From: Selaginella moellendorffii
Lineage: Eukaryota; Streptophyta; Lycopodiopsida; Selaginellales; Selaginellaceae
NCBI RefSeq assembly: GCF_000143415.4
Contig: NW_003314274.1
Location: 474,207-538,206, forward strand
Direction of reading: 5' to 3'
DNA length: 64,000 nt
Part shown: positions 43,002-53,306 of the stretch, piece by piece
How the letters are laid out: each line of letters starts with the position of its first letter
Numbering within the stretch: the first letter of the stretch is position 1
The notes under the pieces: generated by a model
The model's database searches: none
What the model was told of the DNA's origin: nothing
Seen by the model: only the letters and a program-made list of their open reading frames with translations
Position numbers and translations under genes: made by a program

Positions 43002-43690
43002 GATGGCATGTATTTATTTAAAAATGTAACTTATTATGGCATGGGGTTCCATGCCATTGTATTAATATTAAAAGACAATTCTTTGAGAGGATTTGCATTA
43101 TACTAGAAGTGTTACAACATGTTATTGAAAGTCTACGAAGTTGTTTTATTAATAAGGGGAAAGTAAAGATTGAATGGGGACTTGGGCTCCACCTAGACTC
43201 GGAGCAACTGAGCCAACATTAAAAGGATGGAAAGAAATTGGATGACGATGACAAGGAGAAGAGAGAGGTGAAGCAGTGGCAGGGGGAGGAGAAGTGATTG
43301 AGTAGACATTTCCTTGTTTAAAATAAAATGGCATGTGCCTCAATGCAGTTGAATTTTGTTATATTTATATACTATATAAAGGTTTGGAAACCTTATTTTA
43401 CAAGTGGGATAATGACAATTCCCACTTTAACAAAATAGAGCTTTTTTCAAAAACAACAAGACGAAACTACAATAAGATGTTTCAAAAACTACAAGACAAA
43501 ACTACATAGTAATAAAAACTACAATAAGACTTTTCAAAAAGTACAAGACAAAACTACACAGTGAAAAAAAACTACAATAAGTCTTTTAAAACTATAACAT
43601 GAAATTACAATCAAATTAAACTACAAAAAAAAAACTACATAGAAAAAAACCTACAGTGTAGTTTCAGGCCTCTGGGGTTGTTGTGATCTG
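43002..43690. other. AT-rich spacer with ~45-bp minisatellite
   Basis: At 43440-43650, about four to five imperfect units repeat AACTACAATAAGA(T/C)(G/T)TTT, CAAAAA(C/G)TACAAGACAAAACTACA. Two palindromes of the neighbouring family lie at 43036 and 43327. No gene. Confidence 0.6.
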
Positions 43691-44575
43691 CAGTTGAGAA
43701 CAGCTGCAGATCCGATTCAAGTTGCTCAAAGCGCCGATGTTCTCCGGCTTTACATGCTCACCTGTAAGACACGGAACATCAAGCTCAGCGTTCTAGGTCT
43801 CTCCTGCCTCCAGAAGCTGCTGGCTCATGACGCCATTCCACCTCTGGCCGTCCCCCAGATCCTAGAGATCCTGCAGGAGGTTAGCATTTGCAAAGTTTTT
43901 ACGTACATAATTTTTTTGATATCCATGTTTTTTGTAGCACTCGGAGATCCACTACGAGGTCTTACAGCTCAAAACCCTGCAAACAATTCTGACACTTCTT
44001 CAATGTAAGCTACATCCTGGCAATGAGGTACATATATTTGTCTCTAGATTTTATTTTATTTTACTTTTCAAATAACATATACGTGGTTTTATGCAGACGA
44101 GTATGAGTATACTTCTCGGACTCTGTCTGAGGCTTCTTGGGAACTCTAGAAGTCTGGACTCGGTTCAGAGGTAAGCTTTTGTACAAACCCTGACAGACCT
44201 TACAACATGTTTTCACAGTACTGCAGCTGCAACTTTGCGTCAGGCTGTAGCACTTATCTTCAAATGCGTAGTGAATGCGGAAGAGTTGCCTTCACAGAAA
44301 GGTGGTGGAAGCAGGCATGCAGCTTGATCTAATTCGGTTTCTGGAGATGTTAGTCGCAGCATGATGGCAGCAAAGTATGTATATTTTTTCTTTTATAACT
44401 CAGCTTCACTTAACGAGGAAGAATGAATCCTAATTCTTGTACCATAGGGCTGAGGAAAGTGTTTTGGGTTCCAGTTCAGAATCCAGAGTCACTATGACCC
44501 AAGAAGGCCGCCTAGGATTCAGCCATGAAATTAAAGCTGGATCTGGGTTGGCTCTTTCAAAATTTCTTCCTCTAC
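43690..44575 (+). pseudogene. MON2-homologue fragment
   Basis: A piece of a plant MON2-like (SEC7/BIG-related Golgi-trafficking) gene. Plus-strand exons: ADPIQVAQSADVLRLYMLTC, KTRNIKLSVLGLSCLQKLLA, IPPLAVPQILEILQE (43700-43880); HSEIHYEVLQLKTLQTILTL; TSMSILLGLCLRLLGNSRSL; AATLRQAVALIFKCVVNAEE. Typical short introns separate them. After about 44320 the frame hits TGA within R-H-A-A-stop before NSVSGDVSRSMMAAK, and the rest of this >1600-residue protein is missing. It is therefore a truncated duplicate. HEAT-type helices are visible. Confidence 0.7.
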
Positions 44576-44695
44576 AAAAGAAGCTAGCCTTGTAATCAGA
44601 ACAGAGATTAATCCTGTAGGATCAACTGTGCAACACAAGGAGGTGAGCTGTTTGGAAAATTTCTCACTGGAATGAGGCACTCTCTGTTTCACAAA

Positions 44696-44724
44696 GATAA
44701 AATAAAATAAAATAAAATAAAAAT
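44696..44724. repeat. (AAAAT)n microsatellite
   Basis: Five to six consecutive TAAAA units on the plus strand. Confidence 0.85.
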
Positions 44725-44798
44725 GCAAGCTTAGAACCCTAGATGCGAGAGAATATCCATCTCCTCAGACTAATCACTCTCTTGTTTAGGGTTTCCGT

Positions 44799-45584
44799 TT
44801 ACGTTTCAAGTTTTAGGTGGATCAATCTATGTGTGGCAAATGGCACTAGCAGCTGCATTGGAAGCTGATCTCCGAGCTCTCTCCACGGAAGCAAGCAATT
44901 CGCCACAAACAGATCTAGCTGTTTCTTCTCCTTGCTCGGCATGGAATGGATCTCCATCCCGATGCGTAGAGCTCTCTCCCTCTTCTCGCTGGATTCGGTA
45001 GCAAGTGTGGAGCAGGTGCTGATCACCACGTCATGAGTCCGATCGTTGGGTTGAATGGTGGTATCAGCTCTCAGGACAGAGTAGTACTCCAGAGCAAGTT
45101 CAGCTTGCCCGTTTGAGCCGCAGCCCTGGATGATTGCATTGTAGGACACAACACTCCGTGTTCCCATGGAGTCGAAAATGCTGCAGGCCTCCTCAAGCTC
45201 GCCACACTTGCAGTACATATCAATCAATCCATTCATTAGGTAGATGTTGCTTTTGTGCTCATCATTCTTGAGCACAGCTTCATGGGCTTGTTTCCCCAAA
45301 GAAAGGCATCTGCTCTCAGCTGAGTCTCTAATCAGCCTCCCTAAACTCACTGGGTTATCACCAGCTACAGGTGGGGCATGTGGAAACTTGTAGCAGGCCG
45401 TGGTGGCCTTACCTACAGCTGGGTCAGCGAGCGACTCGAGTTTTGCAGAGACCCAGGTGGGTGTTTTCCTGTTGGCGATCCACGCTCTCTCCGGTTGAAA
45501 CATGTTTGAAATCTGGGAAGTACTTGTTTCTCTTGTTGAACCAGAAAGTGGGATCCCTGAAAAACTTTTCCACTTCTCGAGCAT
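44799..45584 (-). CDS. Truncated PPR protein (no E/DYW tail)
   Basis: A plant pentatricopeptide-repeat protein of about 262 residues from the first ATG in frame (MLEKWKSFSGIPL at 45584). PPR-type helices: NPVSLGRLIRDSAESRCLSL, SNIYLMNGLIDMYCKCGELE, EACSIFDSMGTRSVVSYNAI and AELALEYYSVLRADTTIQPN. The stretch at about 44940-45240 is nearly identical to the 333-bp repeat units of the PPR gene at 46661-48745, then diverges into an unrelated tail after LFVANCLLPW. No E or DYW domain is present. The open frame extends upstream to 45914 without ATG. Probably a recombinant or decayed copy; function doubtful. Confidence 0.55.
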   Translation of the reverse strand: MLEKWKSFSGIPLSGSTRETSTSQISNMFQPERAWIANRKTPTWVSAKLESLADPAVGKATTACYKFPHAPPVAGDNPVSLGRLIRDSAESRCLSLGKQAHEAVLKNDEHKSNIYLMNGLIDMYCKCGELEEACSIFDSMGTRSVVSYNAIIQGCGSNGQAELALEYYSVLRADTTIQPNDRTHDVVISTCSTLATESSEKRERALRIGMEIHSMPSKEKKQLDLFVANCLLPWRELGDQLPMQLLVPFATHRLIHLKLET

Positions 45585-46059
45585 GAGATTGTTTGTGTCG
45601 ACCCGCCCACCCAAAGACCCGCCGCGCGGCCCCGTGGCAGTCATACAACACCACGAACGAGGTGGCGGCAGTCGTACAGTGCCACGAACCACAAACGAGT
45701 CTGGAGCAGCAAGTCGACCTTGGCCTGAGCAAAATACACGATCAGTGGAAACTCCACGTGTTCTCCACCACCGCCTTGTGCACCCAATACGCCTCCATGG
45801 ATGCACTGCCGCTCTATCGGCACACAAACCGCACGCAGACCTGGTGACGTGGATGTACCACGTCACCAGTGCCATGTCATCTGTGCGGCGCCGGGACGAA
45901 ACTAGCGACCTCAACCGGAAAACTAAATCCCAGCACCGTTGGCCAGCCAGCTGTTAATGTGGCCGGAGTGATGTGGCGCTCAAGCGCCTTGCTCGAAAGG
46001 TGTTTGAACTCCTGATCTAACTCTTGATCCAGCCTTTGATCCAACTTGTATATGTGGTT

Positions 46060-46575
46060 TTGTGTATTATGTTACAGGTTGGTGGGACTTTCATGCTCTT
46101 GTTCACTGCGGCCACAACTCCAATCGTCAACAAGCAGATGGGAGGGCTCTCAGTGTTGGCTGTAGCACCTGTGGGTGTAGCTATCATCATCTCCTCAACA
46201 GCTCATATTTGTGGAGCTCATCTCAACCCCACTGTTACCATCAGCTTTGCCGCACTCAGACCGAGAAAAGCTTTTTGTTTCTCTTTTTTATAAATCTTTT
46301 CACACCACAGTCTTTCAGGTTCCGGTATTACCGCACAAGTGCTGGGTTCGGTTCTGGCTTCATTTGCTTTGAAAGTCATCTATGTCCCGGACATGCTGGC
46401 GGGGTGACAGTTCCTGTGGGATCAGATGCTCAGGTCTTCATTCTGGAGCTCATCATCTCCTTCATTCTCATGTTTGTTGTCACTGCCGTTTCAACAGACA
46501 AGTTTGCGGTAAGGACTATGGAGGTTCTGTTGAATCAGAGGGAAAAAACAATTCATTCAAATGGCAAATGAAATT
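46060..46575 (+). pseudogene. NIP-type aquaporin pseudogene fragment
   Basis: Derived from a nodulin-26-like intrinsic protein (boron/silicon/water channel family). The first exon piece reads VGGTFMLLFTAATTPIVNKQ, VAIIISSTAHICGAHLNPTV (first NPA box as NPT, a known NIP variant) and ISFAALRPRKAF. After an intron: GITAQVLGSVLASFALKVIY, VPDML, then GVTVPVGSDAQVFILELIIS and FILMFVVTAVSTDK. These lie in different frames (shifts near 46325 and 46400). The N-terminal TM segment and everything after TM4 (second NPA) are missing. Confidence 0.75.
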
Positions 46576-46660
46576 TCAGTTTTATATTGGTGTACTTCTT
46601 GAAGTTTTCAAAAGTAGTCGGTGAAAAGGCAAACAAGTTTGTGAAAAAACGAACCAGTTT

Positions 46661-48745
46661 TCAAAAGTAGTTGTCACAGGAACATCTGCCATCCTGGAAC
46701 ACATGAACCCGACTGGCATCTCTAATGATGATTCGCCTTTTTTCCACCTTAGAGATGACAGCAGTGGCCGCATGGCAATCATCACAAACTCGCAGATTTT
46801 TCACAGTCCTGATGGTCTCCTTCTGGTGTGAGTTCAACAGAGCACACGCCACCGCAAGCTTCTCGCTGTGGCCGCACATGTGATCCTCTCTCTCTTCCTC
46901 GGGTATGTCTTGTAGAACGTTGATCACATCGCTGGCATACCCCTCCTCTTTCATTCTCGGCAACAATTGCTTCAGCTTGGCCTCAATCTTGTCGATCTGC
47001 GAGTGACTCCTATCACCGACAGTCAGAGAATGCACTTTCCCTGAGCTAGCATCCGTCCACCAGCTTCTCCCGGCCTTCCTGATGCTGCGTTCACCTCTCA
47101 TTCTCTCCACAACAGCATCCCTTTCACTGAGCATCCCCAGGTTTCCAAATATATTGGCCATCAACACGTAGGGCCTGCCACTCTTGGGATCCATCTCCAC
47201 AAGACGCTCAAACGCGAGTTTGCCGATCGTGTAATTCTTCCACTTCCGGCAGGCTCCGAGCAGGGACCTCCAAACCACTGCATCCGGTTCAAAAGGCATG
47301 GCTCTGAGAACTCTCACCGCTTCGTCGAGGAGGTTAGCTCGCCCAAGCATATCGATCAGGCACACATAATGCTCCAGACGTGGCTCAACTCCATACTGCT
47401 TGGGCATTTCATCTAGAAGCTGCCTTCCTTTCTCGACCAGACCGCCATGGCTGCAAGCGTTCAACACCGTCAGAAAAGTCACATCGTTAGCTTTACAGCC
47501 CTCCTCCTGAGTCATGGAATGGAAAAGCTCCAAGGCCTCGATCGATCGGCCCTGGAGAGTGTAAGCCTGTATGAGAGAGGTCCAGAGACCCGTGTGGTCC
47601 CGAGCTCGGCACTCGTCAAACGCTTCCTGAGCAGAATCAACATCGCCGCATTTGCCGTAAAAGCTCACCAGGCTGGAGGCCAGAACTGGATTGTTTTTCA
47701 GCAGCCCTTTATGCTTCGCCAGCTGGTGAATCTCCCTCCCGAGCTTGATCGCCATCACACTCCCGCAAGCAACAAGGATACAGGTGTAGGTGCAAGCATT
47801 AGGTTGAATGGTGTTATCAGCTCTCAGGGCAGAGTAGTACTCCAGTGCAAGTTCAGCTTGCCCGTTCGAGTTGCAGCCGTTGAGGATCGCGGTGTAGGAC
47901 ACAACACTCCGGGTTCCCATGGAGTCGAAAATGCTGCGAGCCTCGTCAAGCTCGCCACACTTGCAGTACATGTCTACCAGGCAAGTCTCCACGTACATAT
48001 CTAGCTGTTTCTTCTCCTTGCTCAGCATGGAATGGATCTCCATCCCGATACATAGAGCTCTCTCCCTCTTCTCGCTGGATTCGGTAGCAAGTGTGGAGCA
48101 GGTGCTGATCACCACGACATGAGTCCGATTGTCAGGTTGAATGGTGGTATCAGCTCTCAGGGCAGAGTAGTACTCCAGAGCAAGTTCAGCTTGCCCGTTC
48201 GAGTTGCAGCCCTGGATGATTGTGTTGTAGGACACAACACTCCGGGTTCCCATGGAGTCAAAAATGCTGCGAGCCTCCTCAAGCTCGCCACACTTGCAGT
48301 ACATGTCTACCAGGCAAGTCTCCACGTACATATCTAGCTGTTTCTTCTCCTTGCTCAGCATGGAATGGATCTCCATCCTGATGCGTAGAGCTCTCTCCCT
48401 CTTCTCGCTGGATTCGGTAGCAAGTGTGGCCAGGAATGCGGTAGTGAGATTCCTCGCGACCTTAGTGGTGGGTGTGAGCTCGTTTGGAGCTATGCCCAAG
48501 CATGCACTTCGTTGCTGCTGCTCCTTCTTGCGGTAAGCGACGAAGCGGCTATTGATCCTGGCGTGTGCTAGGAATGAGTGTGGTGGCGCTATCGCGCGGC
48601 CTTGTGGCGACCCACACTTGCTCTGCTTGTAGACGCGCTCTTGGAGAATGCGGCGGTGGTGGATTGAAGCGAGAAACCCTAAAGTTAGGGTTTTTCCAGT
48701 CTCCTCATACCTTTCAGTGTGAGAAAATCCAGCGCCCACAACCAT
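46661..48745 (-). CDS. PPR-DYW RNA-editing protein
   Basis: An organelle C-to-U RNA-editing factor of the PLS-DYW type. Intronless, 694 residues from MVVGAGFSHTERYEE. Two 111-residue blocks, nearly identical at DNA level (about 47780-48110 and 48110-48440), each encode METHSML-type MEIHSMLSKEKKQLDMYVET, LVDMYCKCGELEEARSIFDS and VVSYNTIIQGCNSNGQAELA-type helices. More PPRs follow (LASSLVSFYGKCGDVDSAQE; FLTVLNACSHGGLVEKGRQL), then the E region (PDAVVWRSLLGACRKWKNYT), the PG-box-like stretch (GRSWWTDASSGKVHSLTVGD), and the DYW deaminase with HSEKLAVACALL (catalytic H-x-E) and CDDCHAATAVIS (C-x-x-C). The C-terminus is CSCDNYF instead of DYW. The first 50 residues overlap an inverted telobox pair at 48674-48693, so the true start may be later. 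Confidence 0.82.
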   Translation of the reverse strand: MVVGAGFSHTERYEETGKTLTLGFLASIHHRRILQERVYKQSKCGSPQGRAIAPPHSFLAHARINSRFVAYRKKEQQQRSACLGIAPNELTPTTKVARNLTTAFLATLATESSEKRERALRIRMEIHSMLSKEKKQLDMYVETCLVDMYCKCGELEEARSIFDSMGTRSVVSYNTIIQGCNSNGQAELALEYYSALRADTTIQPDNRTHVVVISTCSTLATESSEKRERALCIGMEIHSMLSKEKKQLDMYVETCLVDMYCKCGELDEARSIFDSMGTRSVVSYTAILNGCNSNGQAELALEYYSALRADNTIQPNACTYTCILVACGSVMAIKLGREIHQLAKHKGLLKNNPVLASSLVSFYGKCGDVDSAQEAFDECRARDHTGLWTSLIQAYTLQGRSIEALELFHSMTQEEGCKANDVTFLTVLNACSHGGLVEKGRQLLDEMPKQYGVEPRLEHYVCLIDMLGRANLLDEAVRVLRAMPFEPDAVVWRSLLGACRKWKNYTIGKLAFERLVEMDPKSGRPYVLMANIFGNLGMLSERDAVVERMRGERSIRKAGRSWWTDASSGKVHSLTVGDRSHSQIDKIEAKLKQLLPRMKEEGYASDVINVLQDIPEEEREDHMCGHSEKLAVACALLNSHQKETIRTVKNLRVCDDCHAATAVISKVEKRRIIIRDASRVHVFQDGRCSCDNYF

Positions 48746-49029
48746 GAAGTCGAATAACTATAGCTTGTAATTAGGTTTGCCTATCCGTACGGTTTCTAAA
48801 TGGGCGCAAGATCTTGCGAGGAATCCAAAGTTTTGTATTTTACCATGCCACGTCCATCATTGTCCCATTGAAATTGTCGATGGGATAAAGTGGAATTCCT
48901 TAAAAACTTTTTTTTGTTTTTATAGAATAATTTATGCGTGTGGGTATGTCTCAAAAAGAGAGCAGGATTTGTGTTGCATTAATTATCAGAGCACAAATAT
49001 AGTCAATGGTCAGCGTCAATGTTATTTAC
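48746..49029. other. Spacer between PPR gene and Penelope-like element
   Basis: No gene or repeat recognised. It may include the 3' end of the retroelement to its right. Confidence 0.35.
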
Positions 49030-52000
49030 TTAGTGCTTGACCAACAACTTCATGGTAAATTCAAAAGGACTTTTTTGTTCATAGTCCAAACGGGCAATTA
49101 TATCGGCTCTATTAAGTTTCGATATGTTGCCAAAATTGTCTAGACGACAAGATTCCTGGTTCTCAGCTTGAATTTGCTGAGTCGTCGAGTTGTGGTGGGC
49201 GCTTAGCTGGTTCTCTCCAAAGGTCAAAGAGAATTTCAAGCACTGGTTGCATCGGTGTTAAGGGGCTGGTCAAAGTGATACGATCTAGGCTGCGCAAGAT
49301 AAGTCGTCTTGATGCATATTGATGGAATCCTTTTTCCACGAAGCATTCCACAAGATTATCAATCTCGAGAACAATCCCACCGGCAGTGTTTATAAGATAG
49401 AATAGTGTGAAAGCTTGTCCTAGGATGACTTTAGATGAGTTCATCACGGGTCTGTTTGAGTCTCGATGAATATACATCGAGGCCTTGAATGGAAGTGATC
49501 GGCCTTTATCATACTTTGTAGTTAAAAAGGTACCATCTACCCGAATGATCTGGATTTGAAGGCTCAAGAAATGAGCAGCCAGATTTACCAGTGATCCATC
49601 TGTGCTAATGAATGGATTATCCATTTCATTTTGCATGGCAAGGAATCGTAATGGATATATCCAAAACGGATTTCCTTCGGATTCAATCTGGTTGGGGTCG
49701 AGAAATCGGAGGATCATGGGATTGTTCATCGAAACAAGATCGTCCATATATCTGAAGGTATGCTCGAAAAGGCGAAGCAAATCATAGCGGCCTAGTCATG
49801 CTAGTTGAGTAAGGAAATTATACTCGAAGTAGAACAGATATAAGTTGCACCACAAGGGTGAGCATGAAAAGCCCATGGGGATTCCCCGGACTTGTCTCCA
49901 TACTCTGTTTCCCAACCGAACATATGTATGTCGGATGATGAAATTATTCATCTCGATTACTTTTGTAGGATCCATTCTAGTGGCTTTCACTGATGAGTGG
50001 CGTAGAGGTTTCCATTTGGCCTCGAAATCACCATTTTTCTTTTGGATCAGAAAGAGGTCCTTTTGGAGGTGATTTTGGTGCGCGAAGGCAATATTGACAA
50101 GGTGTGTCATAGCCGTCGTAAGGCCTTGATCTCCTTCAAGGGGGATAGCCTCATAGCACTTGGTTATATCACCTATGTAGATCGTTGTGATCTTATCAGG
50201 GAGATTAATTGCAAATTCTTGTGTTGATCCAAGGATCCAACACGCATTTGTTTTTCCTCCGAAGAACTTTGCCCGTGCGTAGAAATCATCAGCTACGTTT
50301 TGTAGTGCCTCTTGTATCCCATTCAGGATAGCTGTAAGACAAACTATGATTTCCGAGAAAACACATCCATCTGCATTCATTAACCAACGCATCTTATTTT
50401 TATGTGCCTTATAGATTCCCATAAGGTACGGGAGATCTGGTTTTTGAGGCGGGAATTCCTGTAGGATAGGATCGCCAAGTAATTGTTTGACAATCCTCTC
50501 AGGCGTTTCCGGGACATTGTTGTCCGAGATCGCTAATGAGAAATCGTCACTATTCATCCTTGCAAGTGCTTCCCCACGGGCTAACGTTTTGCAAAAGAAA
50601 GTGGGTGTGTTGGCTGCTTTATCAGCACCACTGATATATAAGTGTTGATGTACCCAGTCCAATTGCTGTTGTGCCTCGGGGGAGGTCATCACATCCATGG
50701 TGGGTGTGCTCTGGCAATTTTTTACCGTCATGCGAACCCTGTAATTAATATGCTGTTTAACAGCTGCTTCATTACTAGGCCAGTTACAGATGTAAACATC
50801 CGGGATGATACTGGCGATCTGATCCCAAGCTCCACAAACTTCAGCAATGATCTCCACAAACTTGCTGTGTTTAGTGGTTTCGGGGTGATGTGATTGAGAC
50901 CTTTCTCGATGACGGTCGTGAGTGTCCGTGAACCTAGGATCTTTGGATCCAGTGTTCGTACATGCCCAGTCTCGTCGAGGTAAGTTGCCCATGGCCATCG
51001 TTTGCATTTGCAAGTAAGAGGCTCGAGGGTGTCCCAGTTGCAGAAGACCTCTTTGGGCTTGTAGAAGTCGTGTTTGATCTGGGATTCATAACTCCAGCCA
51101 AAGACAATGGGATCCAGGAGTTCCGTATCCAGGCCAATCAACTCCATGCACTCCCTTATAAGGGTGCGGACATTGATTCTTTCGAAACCAGTGCTGATAT
51201 ATCGGAGATGTACGAATTTTTGTTCATTTTCCGTTTCCTCTTTGACCAGCCATTTTCATCCGGCCAGATGATTGATGTAGTGTAAGGTACACTGTATTAG
51301 CAATCACGAGAGCATTATCATTAGACTCCAAACATAGAAGAAGAGAACAGAATTTTTTTTAACGCTGTTTTCTTGCGCCGAGCCTTTTGCAGAGCTTTTG
51401 CTTGGTCGAGCTCGCATTGGCCTCGGATGTCTTGGAAATTGATGGTGGTGTGCCCGTCTCCTGTGACGTCAATCCTGTGGACGTTTGTCCTTCGGGACGA
51501 TCACGTTTCCGATTCAGTGGTAAGCCTCGAGACTTTGCCGGCGTGCGTTGTGAGGACAAGGTAGGTGAGAAAGCTCCATTACTCTCACTACCATCTCGTC
51601 GTGAGGACGTGGGGGACTTGTACTGCTGGACTGGGATGAACTTACATATGTTCATCTTTGTTTGTCCGTGTGGGATAAACTCCAGATCCGGGTTAGCTGG
51701 CTTTTTTGCCACCTCGATAGCAGCTGCCTGCATCCATTCTCGGATTTAAAGGAAGGCGGCTATCTGGAGGATCACCTGCGGATTGGCCATGAGCAAGGAC
51801 AGGAAGATGGTGAGACGGTCTGACGACGTCAAACTCTTGTCTGTCCAGAACTTGTCCAGGTTGTTGAGCATATACCAGAACAAGGAGTCAAGCCAGACAA
51901 TCCCCCCTTCACATCCCTGGCAGTCACAGCGACAGTACGGTCGCAGCTGATTCCATGTGCGTTGATCACCTTGTGATAGGTTCCAGCTTTTTGTATTCAA

Positions 52001-52070
52001 GAAAGCGTCACCTTCGCATTTTCCATGGAAAGCAGCCTGCTTGAAAACCTCCTCCGCATTCTCCTCAGAA
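49030..52070 (-). mobile_element. Penelope-like retroelement, no GIY-YIG endonuclease seen
   Basis: Reverse transcriptase on the minus strand, in the order N-terminal to C-terminal from about 51150 to 49170: GHVRTLDPKILGSRTLTTVI, MGIYKAHKNKMRWLMNADG, KFFGGKTNACWILGSTQEFA, IYIGDITKCYEAIPLEGDQG, VRGIPMGFSCSPLWCNLYLF, FRYMDDLVSMNNP (catalytic YMDD, about 49738-49757), then SLQIQIIRVDGTFLTTKYDK and LPFKASMYIHRDSN. The Y-D-K-R/G-x-x-x-P-F block, D-D-L-x-x-x-N-N-P and I-P-M-G-x-x-x-x-P-L are typical of PLEs. Upstream frames at 51359-51733 and 51746-52000 (CRCDCQGCEGG, Cys-rich) may be the N-terminal region. An in-frame TGA near 49797 and a frameshift near 50850 disable it. No GIY-YIG motif follows the RT, as in EN-deficient telomere-associated PLEs. 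Confidence 0.75.
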
Positions 52071-52191
52071 CTGGCGATGCGGGATGAACAGAAAGCCAGG
52101 CTATGGTGCCAAAGTGCGCGCTAACCTAGATCCCACAAAGGGTGTTGATTGATTAAGACAGCAGGACGGTGGTCATGGAAGTCGAAATCTA

Positions 52192-52222
<31 letters not shown>

Positions 52223-53110
52223 TCAACTAGCCCCGAAAATGGATGGCACTTAAGCGCGCGGTCTATGCCCGGCCCTCACGGCGATTGCGAGGCCCTGATG
52301 AGTAGGAGGGCGTGGGGGTTGGTGGCACAGCTCTGGGCGCGAGCCCGAGTGAAACGGCCCCCAATGCAGATCTTGGTGGTAGTAGCAAGTATTCAAATGA
52401 GAACTTTGAAGACTGAAGTGGAGAAAGGTTCCATGTGAACAGCAATTGGACATGGGTTAGTCGATCCTAAGCGATGGGGAAATCCTGTGTGAAGGGCGCA
52501 ATGCACGCCGCCCATCGAAAGGGAATCGGGTTAATATTCCCGAACCGGGACAAGGCAGTGGGTGGTAACGCTGACAAATCCAGAGACACTAGCAGGGGCC
52601 CCGGGAAGAGTACTCTTTTCTTTTTAACGGCCTGCCGACCCTGAAATCAGTTCAACCGGAGATAGGGTCTCACGGCCGGCAGAGCACCGCACGTCCTGCG
52701 GTGTCCGGTGCGCCCCCGGTGGTCCTTGAAAATCTGGAGGAGCGAGTGCTGAGCTTGCCCGGTCGTACTCATAACCGCATTAGGTCTCCAAGGTGAGCAG
52801 CCTCTAGTCAATGGAACAATGTAGGTAAGGGAAGTCGGCAAAACGGATCCATAACTTCGGGAAAAGGATTGGCTCTGAGGGTTGGGCTTAGGGGTCTGCG
52901 GCTTGACCCTGTAGGCTGCTGGCGGTCTACCCGAGCTGCTTGCGCAGCGAGGGCGGGCCCCAGCATGCCGACCTGGTGACGGACGCAGAACGCTCCCCCC
53001 GGGGGGCATTCCCTAGGCATCGAACAACTGACTCAGAACTGGAACGGACAAGGGGAATCCGACTGTTTAATTAAAACAAAGCATTGCGATGGTCCTTGCA
53101 GATGTTGACG

Positions 53111-53144
<34 letters not shown>

Positions 53145-53178
53145 AGTGAAGAAATTCAACCAAGCGCGGGTAAACGGT

Positions 53179-53235
<57 letters not shown>

Positions 53236-53265
53236 TGCATGAATGGATTAACGAGATTCCCATTG

Positions 53266-53306
<41 letters not shown>

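Larger units (their letters stand above)
33850..43352. repeat. Dispersed 22-30 bp palindrome family (>20 copies)
   Basis: Consensus left arm A(A/G)ATGGC(A/G)TG, short centre (T/A)GGCC or similar, right arm CA(T/C)GCCAT(T/C)T. Clear copies: 33955-33984 (perfect), 34053-34081, 35591-35617, 35829-35854, 36701-36726, 36781-36803, 36840-36863, 38117-38142, 39614-39640, 39757-39780, 39868-39892, 39959-39981, 40096-40118, 40352-40377, 40484-40510, 40641-40666, 41896-41917 (perfect), 41971-41992 and 43036-43057; half copies at 34680, 41788 and 43327. I saw no copies elsewhere in the window. Complementary substitutions in the two arms of individual copies (for example GGCGTG with CACGCC) suggest selection or copying of the paired structure. 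Confidence 0.85.

Noticed and set aside
33850-43352. CRISPR-like array reading of the spaced palindromes
   Set aside because: The genome is eukaryotic, spacing is irregular, there are no cas genes, and copies coincide with introns.
52199-53020. Open frames within the rRNA fragment
   Set aside because: The DNA is unmistakably 25S rRNA; frames are incidental.
53191-53207. Possible R2 retrotransposon insertion in the 25S fragment
   Set aside because: The R2 target sequence is continuous; the neighbouring LINE joins the fragment about 160 bp further on and is of a different type (zf-RVT C-terminus, no R2-like features seen).
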